Shown here: in pieces, positions 33,571 through 41,538 of the stretch
How positions within the stretch are numbered: position 1 is the stretch's first letter
Layout of the letters: each line of letters opens with the position of its first letter
Assembly (NCBI GenBank): GCA_905479495.1
Contig: CAJQMR010000015.1
Span: 33,606-97,605 of the forward strand
DNA from: an uncultured Anaerolineae bacterium
GTDB lineage: Bacteria > Chloroflexota > Anaerolineae > Promineifilales > Promineifilaceae
Direction of reading: 5' to 3'
Length of the DNA stretch: 64,000 bases
The notes under the pieces: model-generated
The model's database searches: none
The model's input: only the letters and a program-made list of their open reading frames with translations
What the model was told of the DNA's origin: nothing
Translations under genes and position numbers: made by a program

Positions 33571-33845
33571 TGAACCGGCTGCTGATTATCTTGTTGCTGT
33601 TGGCCCTCTTCTTAGCCGGGGGACTTGTGTTGGCTGCGCCAAACGCCACCAATATTTCCTGGTGGACTGTGGATGGCGGCGGGGCTGTGCCTGTGCTGAG
33701 CGGCGGGGCTTATGGGCTACAGGGAACATCAGGACAGGCAGATGCGGGCGTGTTGAGCAACGGCCGTTATACACTTAACGGCGGCTATTGGAACAGGACC
33801 ATGACAACCTACACCGTCTATTTGCCCATCACGCTCAAACCATAA
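33570..33845 (+). CDS. Small exported protein ending in a YLP motif
   Basis: 91 residues: signal peptide (RLLIILLLLALFLAGGLVLA), a core ISWWTVDGGGA, GGAYGLQGTSGQADAGVLSN and YTLNGGYWNR, and a C-terminus VYLPITLKP. The core resembles a motif common in exported proteins of related bacteria. The tail matches YLPFISRP of the protein at base 1 in layout. Translated together with the upstream surface protein, probably acting with it at the cell surface; function unknown. Confidence 0.75.
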   Translation: MNRLLIILLLLALFLAGGLVLAAPNATNISWWTVDGGGAVPVLSGGAYGLQGTSGQADAGVLSNGRYTLNGGYWNRTMTTYTVYLPITLKP

Positions 33846-33848
33846 AGG

Positions 33849-33886
33849 TTTGCGCAGAGGCGATCCACCGATCGCCTCTGCGCAAA
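33849..33886 (+). terminator. 17-bp hairpin downstream of the exported-protein operon
   Basis: TTTGCGCAGAGGCGATC (33849-33865) pairs perfectly with 33870-33886 around CACC, four bases after the stop. No U-tract follows; strong enough to end or protect the transcript. Confidence 0.7.
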
Positions 33887-34185
33887 TTGAACATTCTAAA
33901 CAAATCGGCCGTATCCCACCAACCACATCCAAAAATCCACAGAACCAATTGTAGGGGCGATGCAATCGGAAACGGCCGTTCCTCACCCAACTTATGCTAA
34001 AATTCAGAGATTCATAAACCAGTCGTATCAAATATAGATCAACTGTGAAGCGCTCCCTGTCTACCTTGGGTTTGCTCTCTCCACTTTATGGATTGATAGC
34101 TGATTGTTAGGTTATGGCTAGGTAGTCGTGTTTATGATTGTTTACGCTGCAACAGAACTATCATTATTTCTGTTGGAGGTGCTTT
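33887..34185. promoter_or_regulatory. Region with octamer-N16-TGCTAAAAT module 3
   Basis: Module 3: ACGGCCGT at 33972-33979, 16 bases, then GCTAAAATTCAGA (33996-34008), here as an extended -10 (TGCTAAAAT). It is preceded by TGTAGGGGCGATGCAATCGG (from 33951), which recurs at 36178 in front of module 4. No gene is supported. Confidence 0.5.
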
Positions 34186-34911
34186 ATGAACAAACGACTT
34201 GCAGGCAAACTTGTTTTTGGGTTGGGGATTCTGTTTTTGCTTTACGCTTTTGCCGGTAATTATGTGGCCTTACCCGGCTTTCGTAATTTTATGACCCGAG
34301 GGGGAACCTCTGAAGCAGGCAACACAATGGACATGGCTGTCATTATTGGGGCGACCAAGGTGATCCTTTGGTTGTTCTCCTTTCAGTTGGGCATCATCTT
34401 GACTGTTGTGGGGGCGATGTTATTTCAGGGCGTTGCCGCTAAATATGTCCGACGATTTGCGCTGGTTGGCTTGGTCTATCTCATTTTTGCTGGTCTTCCT
34501 CCTGTGCTGGAAGAACCTGTCAATGCTGTTTTTGTGGTAACGGGCTTGGGCATTTTAATTCTCTTACCGTTTATTGTGTGGTATTGGGCGCAGCGACGGG
34601 CCACCTTATCTGGCTCCTGGGCGGCGATTGCTGATTTGCAATTGCTAGGATATGCGTTTTTTGCTTTCGCTACCTGGAACGTCTGTGGTCTGGGAAGCGT
34701 GGCGCGGATTTTGCACCCGGAACAGGTGCAGTTATTTGGCACGCAGGCCATGATCAATACGCAAATGAGCAAGATTGTGCTGGAATTTGCGCTGGCCTGG
34801 CTTTTCATCTTGTTGGCACAGCGAAAAGCGTGGCAGCAGGCTGCACAAACTGTACCAGAACCTGCTTCCAACAAAACTACTTTAGCAGCAGCCGCGAGTC
34901 GGTCTGGCTGA
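34186..34911 (+). CDS. Hypothetical multi-spanning membrane protein
   Basis: 241 residues with six or seven hydrophobic segments (LVFGLGILFLLYAFAGNYV; VILWLFSFQLGIILTVVGAM; FALVGLVYLIFAGLPPVL; and others) and a short Ala/Ser-rich cytoplasmic tail. No family recognised. GGAGG (34175-34179) six bases before ATG 34186 fixes the start. It is preceded by module 3 and followed by the 41-bp repeat array. Confidence 0.7.
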   Translation: MNKRLAGKLVFGLGILFLLYAFAGNYVALPGFRNFMTRGGTSEAGNTMDMAVIIGATKVILWLFSFQLGIILTVVGAMLFQGVAAKYVRRFALVGLVYLIFAGLPPVLEEPVNAVFVVTGLGILILLPFIVWYWAQRRATLSGSWAAIADLQLLGYAFFAFATWNVCGLGSVARILHPEQVQLFGTQAMINTQMSKIVLEFALAWLFILLAQRKAWQQAAQTVPEPASNKTTLAAAASRSG

Positions 34912-34948
34912 TCGCGCTGTAAAACCCGCCACGCAAAAAGGATACTCC

Positions 34949-35194
34949 GGCACCATGCCGAGGCTCTATGTAGGCACAACATGACTTAGAGCACCATGCC
35001 GAGACGCTATTTAGATGTAACACGGACCTGGGCACCGTGCTGTGAAGCATCTTAAGCAAAATATGTATTGCGGCACCGTGCCGAGACTCTGTTTAAGCGT
35101 AACAACTATCTCGGTACGGTGCCGTGGCATTGTTCATGTACAAACCGTACTTGGGCACGCCGCCTGCGCCTTATTTATGCCTAAACAGCCTTTG
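34949..35194. repeat. Six tandem degenerate repeats with an exact 41-bp period
   Basis: Units begin at 34949, 34990, 35031, 35072, 35113 and 35154, each exactly 41 bases from the next. Every unit opens with a dyad related to GGCACCGTGCC (GGCAC-N-GTGCC, perfect at 35072, one change in most others), followed by a looser half of the type GRCTCTATTTA and then AACA. 41 bp is close to four turns of B-DNA, so the dyads would face the same side. It is noncoding; the reading frame across it is not a protein. A protein-binding (iteron-like) array is my preferred reading. Confidence 0.85.
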
Positions 35195-35390
35195 GGGAAA
35201 AATTTTATACCTGCTTTTTGTGCGCCATACCTGTAGTTGAAAATGCTTCTTTGTGCTGATCGCTAACGGCCGTTATTTACCCTCTCCACACCTCTTTACA
35301 AGCCCGAAAAAATCAATTATCCTGTGCCCAATCGTTAATCTCTTGCCGAGAATTGTATATTTCAGGCAGCCAAACCAGTTTGGAGGAACT
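35195..35390. promoter_or_regulatory. Gap between the array and the next gene
   Basis: AT-rich, one octamer near 35270, GGAGG (35382-35386) before the next start. No gene or clear promoter boxes seen. Confidence 0.3.
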
Positions 35391-36134
35391 ATGTTAACCA
35401 TTGTACTTGATCCAACCAGTTCTCTTTCTGTCCGTTGGCCAAAATCGCACCGAACGATTGTGGCCCTGGGCGAAGCGTATGTGGCCTATGAGGGCAGTCT
35501 GGCCCCGGAGGCGCAGCTAAAGGATGTGCCGCTAACGGCCGTTCAAACAGCCCTCGATGAAGCCCAAGCCGCCATCAGCGCGGCGCGCAGCGGGGAACAG
35601 GGCCGCGCCTCGGCGGGTGAACGGGTGCAGCAGACGTTTGCTGCCCTGGAGCCACTGCTGGATAAAGCATTTATCCAGCTCAAAGCGAAGCATTTTGATC
35701 ATCTGGCTCTGCTAGAGCAGTGGGGGCTGGATACGATTATAAGTCGGGGCAAGGTACAGGTGCGCAAGCCGAGCAAAAACCAGCAGCAACAGTTGGCGTT
35801 TTTGCAGGCGTATGTGGCCAAAGAGGCCAGCCTGCCGCCGGAAGAGCAGCTCAGCGACCCGCCCCTGGCCACGATGCAGGCGCATTTAGACACGTTGCAA
35901 ACCAGCCTGGCGGAGCGCACCAGCGGCCGGGACCAGCGGGAAGTGAATGTCGAGGTGCGCAATACGGCCGTTGCCCGGCTGCTCACGTTGCTCAAGATGG
36001 CGGCGGCGATACGGGTGATGGCCACGCACGGCGGCATGTTGACGAATGAGCTGCAACTGTGGGGCTTCCAGGTAGTAGCTCGCGCCACCAACGGCAGCAG
36101 CAGCCGGGAAGATGTTGAGGTGGTTGAGGGGTAG
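35391..36134 (+). CDS. Hypothetical helical protein with internal duplication
   Basis: 247 residues. After a short strand-like start (MLTIVLDPTSSLSVRW) two ~85-residue helical repeats follow: EAYVAYEGSLAPEAQLKDVP ... TALDEAQAAISAARSG, and QAYVAKEASLPPEEQLSDPP ... AHLDTLQTSLAERTSG. The repeats align over most of their length. No family recognised; soluble, charged, possibly coiled-coil. ATG 35391 is supported by GGAGG four bases upstream; the frame before it is not protein-like. It is the first gene after the 41-bp array, so it may be controlled by it or encode its ligand; this is conjecture. Confidence 0.7.
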   Translation: MLTIVLDPTSSLSVRWPKSHRTIVALGEAYVAYEGSLAPEAQLKDVPLTAVQTALDEAQAAISAARSGEQGRASAGERVQQTFAALEPLLDKAFIQLKAKHFDHLALLEQWGLDTIISRGKVQVRKPSKNQQQQLAFLQAYVAKEASLPPEEQLSDPPLATMQAHLDTLQTSLAERTSGRDQREVNVEVRNTAVARLLTLLKMAAAIRVMATHGGMLTNELQLWGFQVVARATNGSSSREDVEVVEG

Positions 36135-36459
36135 GGTTGTGGAAAGGGAACGGCCGTTTCCCCCACAACAACACGCATGTAGGGGCGATGCAAGCGGGTA
36201 AGGTCTGCGAATGACAAACGGCCGTTTCTCCGATTGCGTCGCCCTTGTCCCGGCCAGCCAACGGGGATAATTTTGTGTTTTGGATTTTGGGGGAACGGCC
36301 GTTTACCCACCCAACTTGTGCTAAAATCCAGGCGTTCCAAATGACAAAGTAGGCGGCGCGGCTAGAGGACGCAGCCGGGTAGGGTTTTGCGCTGCCTGAA
36401 GATCTTGCCGCAGCATGGAAAGTCACCGTTTTTAAAATATTGGTTTGGGGTAAAAGTAA
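36135..36459. promoter_or_regulatory. Octamer-rich intergenic region with module 4
   Basis: Three octamers in 160 bases. TGTAGGGGCGATGCAAGCGG (36178 on) faces CCGATTGCGTCGCCC (36229 on) as an imperfect inverted repeat. Module 4: ACGGCCGT (36295-36302), 17 bases, GCTAAAATCCAGG (36320-36332) as extended -10 TGCTAAAAT, ~130 bases before the next start. No gene supported. Confidence 0.5.
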
Positions 36460-36930
36460 ATGGCACAAGTAAAACAAGAAAGTAAATATTGGGGATTTTA
36501 CGATAGATTTGGTGTAACCATCGGCTTAATTGTGGATTTGGCTGCTATCATCTCTTTTTTGTTTAGTGTTAGACTAAGAAGTAGCACAGTTAATAGCAAC
36601 GAACTCAGCGATACGGCTCTTGGCATTATGGCGGTTGCTCTTGTTTACTCACTTGGTTTTATGAACTATCAAGTCTATAAGAGGTGGGAGAAGGTAAAAA
36701 AGGTGGAGCAGGAAGTAATACGTAGGTTTGTTCTTGCTTTAGTTACAAATTTTCCATTTACCACTTTGTATATGCACTTGGTCACAAATAATCATGCGGA
36801 AATGCTTTCTCCTTTCGGAGCAAGTGTGGTTCTTGCTTTAATATCACAAGCAACTTTATTGCCATTAGTTTTATTAATTGCTTATGGGTTTGAATTGATT
36901 GGTTCTGGTAAAAGCAACTTTTCCATTTAA
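36460..36930 (+). CDS. Hypothetical four-helix membrane protein
   Basis: 156 residues with four hydrophobic spans (VTIGLIVDLAAIISFLFSV; TALGIMAVALVYSLGFMNYQ; VLALVTNFPFTTLYMHLVT; VLALISQATLLPLVLLIAYG) and a charged linker (RWEKVKKVEQEVIRRF). AT-rich and free of the octamer, like the next gene, so both may be acquired. No family recognised and no strong ribosome site. Confidence 0.65.
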   Translation: MAQVKQESKYWGFYDRFGVTIGLIVDLAAIISFLFSVRLRSSTVNSNELSDTALGIMAVALVYSLGFMNYQVYKRWEKVKKVEQEVIRRFVLALVTNFPFTTLYMHLVTNNHAEMLSPFGASVVLALISQATLLPLVLLIAYGFELIGSGKSNFSI

Positions 36931-37015
36931 GCAATATTTATACACTGCTTTTCCCCTTGTGCAGGCGTAGGGCGATTCACGATGATGACAAAAAATCGAC
37001 GGAATAAGGATTCCT

Positions 37016-37618
37016 ATGGTGAACGACAAATATTATGTGTATGGTCTTATAGATCCACGAACTGACAGAATCCGTTATGTCGGTCAAACCAATAATCCAT
37101 TAAGAAGATACAATGAACATGTGAAATCAACGGAGTTCACTTCAAAAGGAAAATGGGTTCAAGAATTACGTGATCTTGGTTTAAAGCCCCGTATCGTCTT
37201 GCTGGATGAGGTAGACAGCCAAAAAGATGTAAATATCCAAGAATATAGATGGATGTATATTGGACGTCAAAGGAATTGGGACTTAACAAACGAAGCGGGA
37301 ATGAAAACAGAATATACGGGTTTACATGAAACTTTAGCACGATTGATAGTAGAGTTTGACATGCCCGGAGGGATTGAGCGTTTGCTTCTCAACTTGCTAA
37401 CATCGATTATTGGCTCAATTTTTGCCTTTAGGTGGGCTTTTGGTGAAATGGGAAGTTGGTTTATTCCAACAGCATTCTCAGGGTTAGTTTTTTGTTTCAT
37501 TTTTCTTCTGTATTCCTTAGCTACCAAGACCAGTCTCCGTAATCCTCGAAGTCAAGCATCTTTAATATTCGCAGGTATATTTATTTTAGTTGATGTTCTA
37601 TTGATTTGGACATTTTAG
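37016..37618 (+). CDS. GIY-YIG nuclease domain fused to membrane helices
   Basis: 200 residues. N-terminal GIY-YIG-type module: YYVYGLIDPRTDRIRYVGQT, with Arg in LRRYNEH and a late Glu in NIQEYRWMYIG; the layout of V-Y-G and R-Y-V-G fits the GIY-YIG pattern with substitutions. Residues ~120-200 hold two or three hydrophobic helices. A membrane-bound nuclease of this kind is unusual. AT-rich, no octamer. ATG 37016 follows AAGGA by five bases. Substrate unknown; phage- or plasmid-directed activity is only a guess. Confidence 0.72.
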   Translation: MVNDKYYVYGLIDPRTDRIRYVGQTNNPLRRYNEHVKSTEFTSKGKWVQELRDLGLKPRIVLLDEVDSQKDVNIQEYRWMYIGRQRNWDLTNEAGMKTEYTGLHETLARLIVEFDMPGGIERLLLNLLTSIIGSIFAFRWAFGEMGSWFIPTAFSGLVFCFIFLLYSLATKTSLRNPRSQASLIFAGIFILVDVLLIWTF

Positions 37619-37623
37619 TTAAC

Positions 37624-39420
37624 TCACCACGGCCGATATTCCAGCGATTGGTGGCGGAAGTAAGTAGTGTACAGTTCGGCGTAGTGGCCGCCCTGGGCCA
37701 GCAGCGCGTCGTGGTTGCCTTCTTCGATGATCTGCCCATCGCGCAGGACGATGATCCGGTCGGCGGCGCGCACGGTGGAGAGGCGGTGGGCGATGATGAT
37801 GCTGGTCCGGTTTTGCAGCACTGTCGCCAGCGCGTCTTGCACCTGGGCTTCCGTCAGCGGGTCGATGCTGGCGGTAGCTTCGTCCAGCAGCAGGATGGCC
37901 GGGTTTTGCAGCAGGACGCGGGCCAGGGCCACCAGCTGCCGCTGCCCCAACGAGAGCCGCGCCCCCCGTTCCCCCACGTCGGTTTGTAAACCATCGGGCA
38001 AATCTTCCAGCCAGCTGCCGTCGCCTAGCTGCCGTGCGGCCGTTTCCACTTCCACATCTGTTGCTTCAGGACGGCCGTATTTCACATTCTCCGCCACCGT
38101 CCCCGAAAACAAAAAGGGCGCTTGCGGCACCAGCCCCAGCTGGCGGCGGTATTGGCTCAGGTCTAAGGTGCGGATGGAACGGCCGTCTACCAACAAATCC
38201 CCGTCCTGAAACTCATAAAAGCGCATCAGCAGCTTCACCAGGCTCGATTTACCCGCGCCCGTGTGCCCCACAATCGCCAGCGTCTCCCCCGCCGGAATGG
38301 TGAGTGAAAAATCTTGCAAGACGGTGCTGCGCCCAGTGCTGTAGTTAAACGTCATCTTGTCGAACACAATCTCGCCGCGCAGCCGCCCCACCGGTTCGCT
38401 GGCCGTCTGCACCACCAGCGGCTCGTCGTCAATCAGGGCAAAGACGCGCTCGCTGGCGGCCAGCCCCTGCTGGAACTGGCTCCAAAACGAGGCCAAACTG
38501 GTGATGGGATAGAAGAAAATCGTCAGCCCCTGCACAAACAAATACCATTCCCCCACAGAAATGTCCCGGCTGATGGCCATCAGCCCGCCCACGTAAATAA
38601 TCACCGACACGGCAATGCCGGAGACGGTGTTGAGCAGGGGGAAGATGCTGCCAAAGACGGCCACGCGGGTGAGCTGCACGCGGTAGGCCAGCTCGTTCAC
38701 GTCCTGAAAATCGTCGTAGATGGCCGCTTCCTGCCGGAAGTTTTTGGCCACGGCAATGCCGCTGACCGTTTCCTGGATGGTGGCGTTGACCGTGGCCAGG
38801 GCGCGCTGCGCCTGCTGCATCGCCTCGCGCGCCAGCCGCCGGAAGACCAGGGCAATCGTTACCACAATCGGCCCCACGGCATAGGTGATGAGCGCCAGCC
38901 GCACATTTTGCGTCAGCAAGACGGTGCCAATGACCAGCACCAGCACAATCTGGCTGAGCAAATCAATTGTCAAGGTGACAACAGTGGAAAAGTCCTGCGT
39001 GTCAGACGTGACCCGGCTGACGATGCGGCCGGAGGCGAACTGGTCGTAAAACGACAAATCGCGGCGCATGACGGCCTTAAACGCATCTTCGCGCAGCGCC
39101 AGCACCACGTCGCCCACAGCTCGCGCCGAAAACCAGAGGCTGACAAAGTTGAAGCCCCAGCTCAGCGCCCCCATCACGGTGACGACTGCCGCCAGCGTCA
39201 GCAGCAATTGCAGCTGCGGATTGGACGACAGGGTATCAATCCCCCGCGAGATGATAATCGGCGTCGCCGTGGCCAAAATGGAGATGAGCGACACCATCAG
39301 CGACACCAACAGCACCTTGCCGATGTGTGGCCGAAAATAACGCACAATGCGCCGTACCAGTTCCCGGTCGCTGTAATTTCGGTCGTATTCTTCTGGGTTT
39401 AAGCCGCCGGTGATGCCCAT
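37624..39420 (-). CDS. ABC exporter half (permease-ATPase), subunit B
   Basis: 598 residues: six membrane helices (~35-320) of the type I exporter fold, then an ATPase domain with Walker A GHTGAGKSS, Q-loop LVPQAPFLFSG, signature LSLGQRQ, Walker B ILLLDEATAS, D-loop and switch His in IIAHRLSTVRAADRI. Heterodimeric multidrug or lipid exporter together with the gene at 39505. Signature is LSLGQ rather than LSGGQ. GAGG five bases before ATG 39420. Transcribed after its partner, 84 bases apart. Confidence 0.93.
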   Translation of the reverse strand: MGITGGLNPEEYDRNYSDRELVRRIVRYFRPHIGKVLLVSLMVSLISILATATPIIISRGIDTLSSNPQLQLLLTLAAVVTVMGALSWGFNFVSLWFSARAVGDVVLALREDAFKAVMRRDLSFYDQFASGRIVSRVTSDTQDFSTVVTLTIDLLSQIVLVLVIGTVLLTQNVRLALITYAVGPIVVTIALVFRRLAREAMQQAQRALATVNATIQETVSGIAVAKNFRQEAAIYDDFQDVNELAYRVQLTRVAVFGSIFPLLNTVSGIAVSVIIYVGGLMAISRDISVGEWYLFVQGLTIFFYPITSLASFWSQFQQGLAASERVFALIDDEPLVVQTASEPVGRLRGEIVFDKMTFNYSTGRSTVLQDFSLTIPAGETLAIVGHTGAGKSSLVKLLMRFYEFQDGDLLVDGRSIRTLDLSQYRRQLGLVPQAPFLFSGTVAENVKYGRPEATDVEVETAARQLGDGSWLEDLPDGLQTDVGERGARLSLGQRQLVALARVLLQNPAILLLDEATASIDPLTEAQVQDALATVLQNRTSIIIAHRLSTVRAADRIIVLRDGQIIEEGNHDALLAQGGHYAELYTTYFRHQSLEYRPW

Positions 39421-39441
39421 TTTTACCTCAATTGGGAGATT

Positions 39442-39494
39442 GGAGATTAGAGATTGGAGATTAAAAGCAGCCCAATCTCCAATCTCTAATCTCC
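39442..39494. repeat. 21-bp perfect inverted repeat built on GGAGATT
   Basis: 39442-39462 pairs with 39474-39494; the arm is three variants of the word GGAGATT/AGAGATT. It lies between the two ABC genes, where a hairpin could shift the ratio of the subunits. One of the word-type intergenic hairpins. Confidence 0.75.
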
Positions 39495-39504
39495 AGTCTC
39501 CTTC

Positions 39505-41292
39505 CTACTCTCTTACAAAAATCTGCCTATAAACCGCACTCTCCGCCATCAGCTCCTCGTGGGTGCCCTGGGCGATGAGACGGCCGTTTTTCATCAAAAG
39601 TATCAAATCAGCACTGCGAATTTGCGATAGGCGGTGGGTGATGAGCAGGGTGGTGCGCCCGGCCAAAATGCTGTGCATGGCCCGCTGAATCTGGTCCTCT
39701 GTGTTGCTGTCGATGGCGCTGGTGGAATCATCCAGCACCAAAATACGCGGATCGCTAAGGAAGGCGCGGGCAATGGCCAGCCGCTGCCGCTGCCCGCCAG
39801 AGAGCATCACGCCGCGCTCGCCAATCTTCGTTTCATACCCGTTGGGGAAGCTCAGGATGAACTCATGCGCCTGCGCCTGCTTAGCCGCCGCTTCAATCTC
39901 TGCCTGGGGCACGTCGGCCCGAGCACCAAAAGCAATGTTTTCGGCAATGGTGCGCGAAAAGAGGAAGATGTCTTGCTCGATGGTGCCAATCTGGCCGCGC
40001 AGGCTGTCCAGGCTCCAGTCGCGCACGTCAATTTGGTCGATGAGGATACGGCCGTTTGTCACATCAAACGTCCGGTTCAGCAGCTTTGTCAGTGTGCTCT
40101 TGCCCGCACCCGTCTGCCCTACAATCGCCACCGTCTGCCCCGGCTTCGCCCGAAATGAAATGTTTTGTAAAACCAGGGAGACCTCAGAGGTTTCCGAAAC
40201 CTCTGAGGTCTGGGCGGTGCCATAGCCAAAACTCACATCCTCAAAAATCACTTCCCCGCGCATCTCCTGCGCCACGCCTGCTTCATTCTGATCCAGCTCC
40301 GTCTCTGTCAAAATCATTTCCAAAATGCGTCGGGCGCTGGCAAAACTTTGCTGGAAGGTGGCAATGTTGCGCAGCAAAAAGCGAATGGGCATCCGCAGCG
40401 TGCCCAGCAGCCCCATAAACGCTATTACTTGCCCCACGGAAATGACCCCCTGCATAAACAGGTAGAGCGCATGGCCAAAACCCAACCCAATGGTCAATCC
40501 GTAGAGCAGCAGCGGCAGGTAGCGTGCCGTTACTTCGCCTTCAAGCACAAAAGCGTCGCGGTACGCCCCGGCGTTGTGGCTAAAGCGGTCTTCTTCGGCC
40601 GGTTCCTGGGCGAACCCTTTCACCACCTCAATGCCGGAAATTGTTTCCGCCAGCCCGGCGTTCATCTCGGCAAAGGTGCCGCGCAGCTGGGTGGCGACGG
40701 GGCCAAGATTGTCGTTGTAGCGGCGCAGGGCAAAATAAGTGCTGATGAGGAAGACAATCGGCACGATGAGCAGCCGGACATCCAGCGTGGTAATGGTTAC
40801 CAGCGGCACCAGCAGCGTCAGGATCGATTCCGTCGTTGTGCCCAGCGCCGGACTGACAAACAAATTGAGCTGCTGCACATCGTTGGTGGCCCGGGCCATT
40901 AAATCGCCCACGCGCTGCTGGCCGTGAAAGGTTTGGCTTTTGCTGAGCAGGCTCAGGTACAGCTCGTCGCGGGTGTTGCGCTCGACCCGCTGGGCCAGCA
41001 CCCGAATCGCCAGGCTGTTGACAATGTCAAACAGGCCGTAGCCCACGTAAGCAGCCACGACGTACAGCGCGGCCACGGTCAGCCCGGCGCGCCCCTCGTT
41101 TTGAATGACGCTGTCGAAGGCCCAGCCCACGGTAACGGCCGTCATGCTTTGCGCCGAGGCCATACCCACCGTGGTCAGCAAAAAGGTAGTTAGCAGACCC
41201 TTGTAGCGCAAAATATGGGATTGCAGCCAGCGCAGCGTGGAGCGATGGTCGTAGGTGTGGGCGTCTGCCACGGTAAATTCAGATCGGGTCAT
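39505..41292 (-). CDS. ABC exporter half (permease-ATPase), subunit A, with inserted palindrome
   Basis: 595 residues: six helices (~35-320) and an ATPase domain with Walker A GQTGAGKSTLTKLL, signature LSGGQRQ, Walker B ILVLDDSTSAID, switch His in LITHRLSQIRSADLI. Walker B ends Asp-Asp where the catalytic Glu is usual (LDDSTS), so this is probably the degenerate-site partner and depends on the other subunit, whose LDEATA is canonical. In the ATPase domain, between YGTAQ and LVLQNI, the segment TSEVSETSEVS is encoded by a 33-bp DNA palindrome. ATG 41292 preferred over the TTG one codon upstream. Confidence 0.93.
   Translation of the reverse strand: MTRSEFTVADAHTYDHRSTLRWLQSHILRYKGLLTTFLLTTVGMASAQSMTAVTVGWAFDSVIQNEGRAGLTVAALYVVAAYVGYGLFDIVNSLAIRVLAQRVERNTRDELYLSLLSKSQTFHGQQRVGDLMARATNDVQQLNLFVSPALGTTTESILTLLVPLVTITTLDVRLLIVPIVFLISTYFALRRYNDNLGPVATQLRGTFAEMNAGLAETISGIEVVKGFAQEPAEEDRFSHNAGAYRDAFVLEGEVTARYLPLLLYGLTIGLGFGHALYLFMQGVISVGQVIAFMGLLGTLRMPIRFLLRNIATFQQSFASARRILEMILTETELDQNEAGVAQEMRGEVIFEDVSFGYGTAQTSEVSETSEVSLVLQNISFRAKPGQTVAIVGQTGAGKSTLTKLLNRTFDVTNGRILIDQIDVRDWSLDSLRGQIGTIEQDIFLFSRTIAENIAFGARADVPQAEIEAAAKQAQAHEFILSFPNGYETKIGERGVMLSGGQRQRLAIARAFLSDPRILVLDDSTSAIDSNTEDQIQRAMHSILAGRTTLLITHRLSQIRSADLILLMKNGRLIAQGTHEELMAESAVYRQIFVRE
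40179..40211. repeat. 33-bp palindrome inserted in frame in an ABC transporter gene
   Basis: Arms 40179-40194 and 40196-40211 pair perfectly about base 40195; the core is CCTCAGAGGTTTC and its complement. It encodes the extra TSEVSETSEVS in a loop before the ATPase beta strand that precedes Walker A. No stop or frameshift results. It resembles Rickettsia palindromic elements in behaviour, though not in sequence that I recall. Confidence 0.85.
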
Positions 41293-41432
41293 CAAGTTGG
41301 TTCCTTTAATCCGTTGAGGATCGTATCAGGTTGTGAGTGGTTGTCGAGGGGAAGCACACTGGTCAATCGTCCAGTTCTTGAAAAATTGGACGCAGATGAA
41401 CGCAGGCTTGTGCTGAGCGCAGCCGAAGTATA

Positions 41433-41480
41433 AACGCTGATTTTTCTTTTTAATCTATGTTGTCGATGTTAATCAGCGTT
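41433..41480. repeat. AACGCTGATT inverted repeat
   Basis: AACGCTGATT (41433-41442) pairs with AATCAGCGTT (41471-41480), 28-base loop, upstream of the GNAT gene. The neighbourhood (GACGCAGATGAACGCAG) resembles the word-type hairpin at 59458. Confidence 0.6.
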
Positions 41481-41538
41481 CTGTAAATTGACAGTCTGTC
41501 AGGCCAGCCAGTATGATTGGCACTCGGAGATGTTAGGG

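Noticed and set aside
34949..35194. CRISPR array
   Set aside because: The 41-bp period is regular, but the units are degenerate along their entire length rather than constant repeats with unrelated spacers, and no cas gene is present.
35042..35236. 64-residue reading frame across the 41-bp array
   Set aside because: A 41-base period is not a multiple of three, so the repeats cannot keep a frame; no ribosome site.
36460..37618. Prophage or transposon
   Set aside because: The two genes look foreign, but no integrase, transposase, terminal repeats or phage structural genes are present.
38314..39402. 362-residue plus-strand reading frame opposite the ABC gene
   Set aside because: Antisense shadow, rich in His/Gln/Arg, without any domain.
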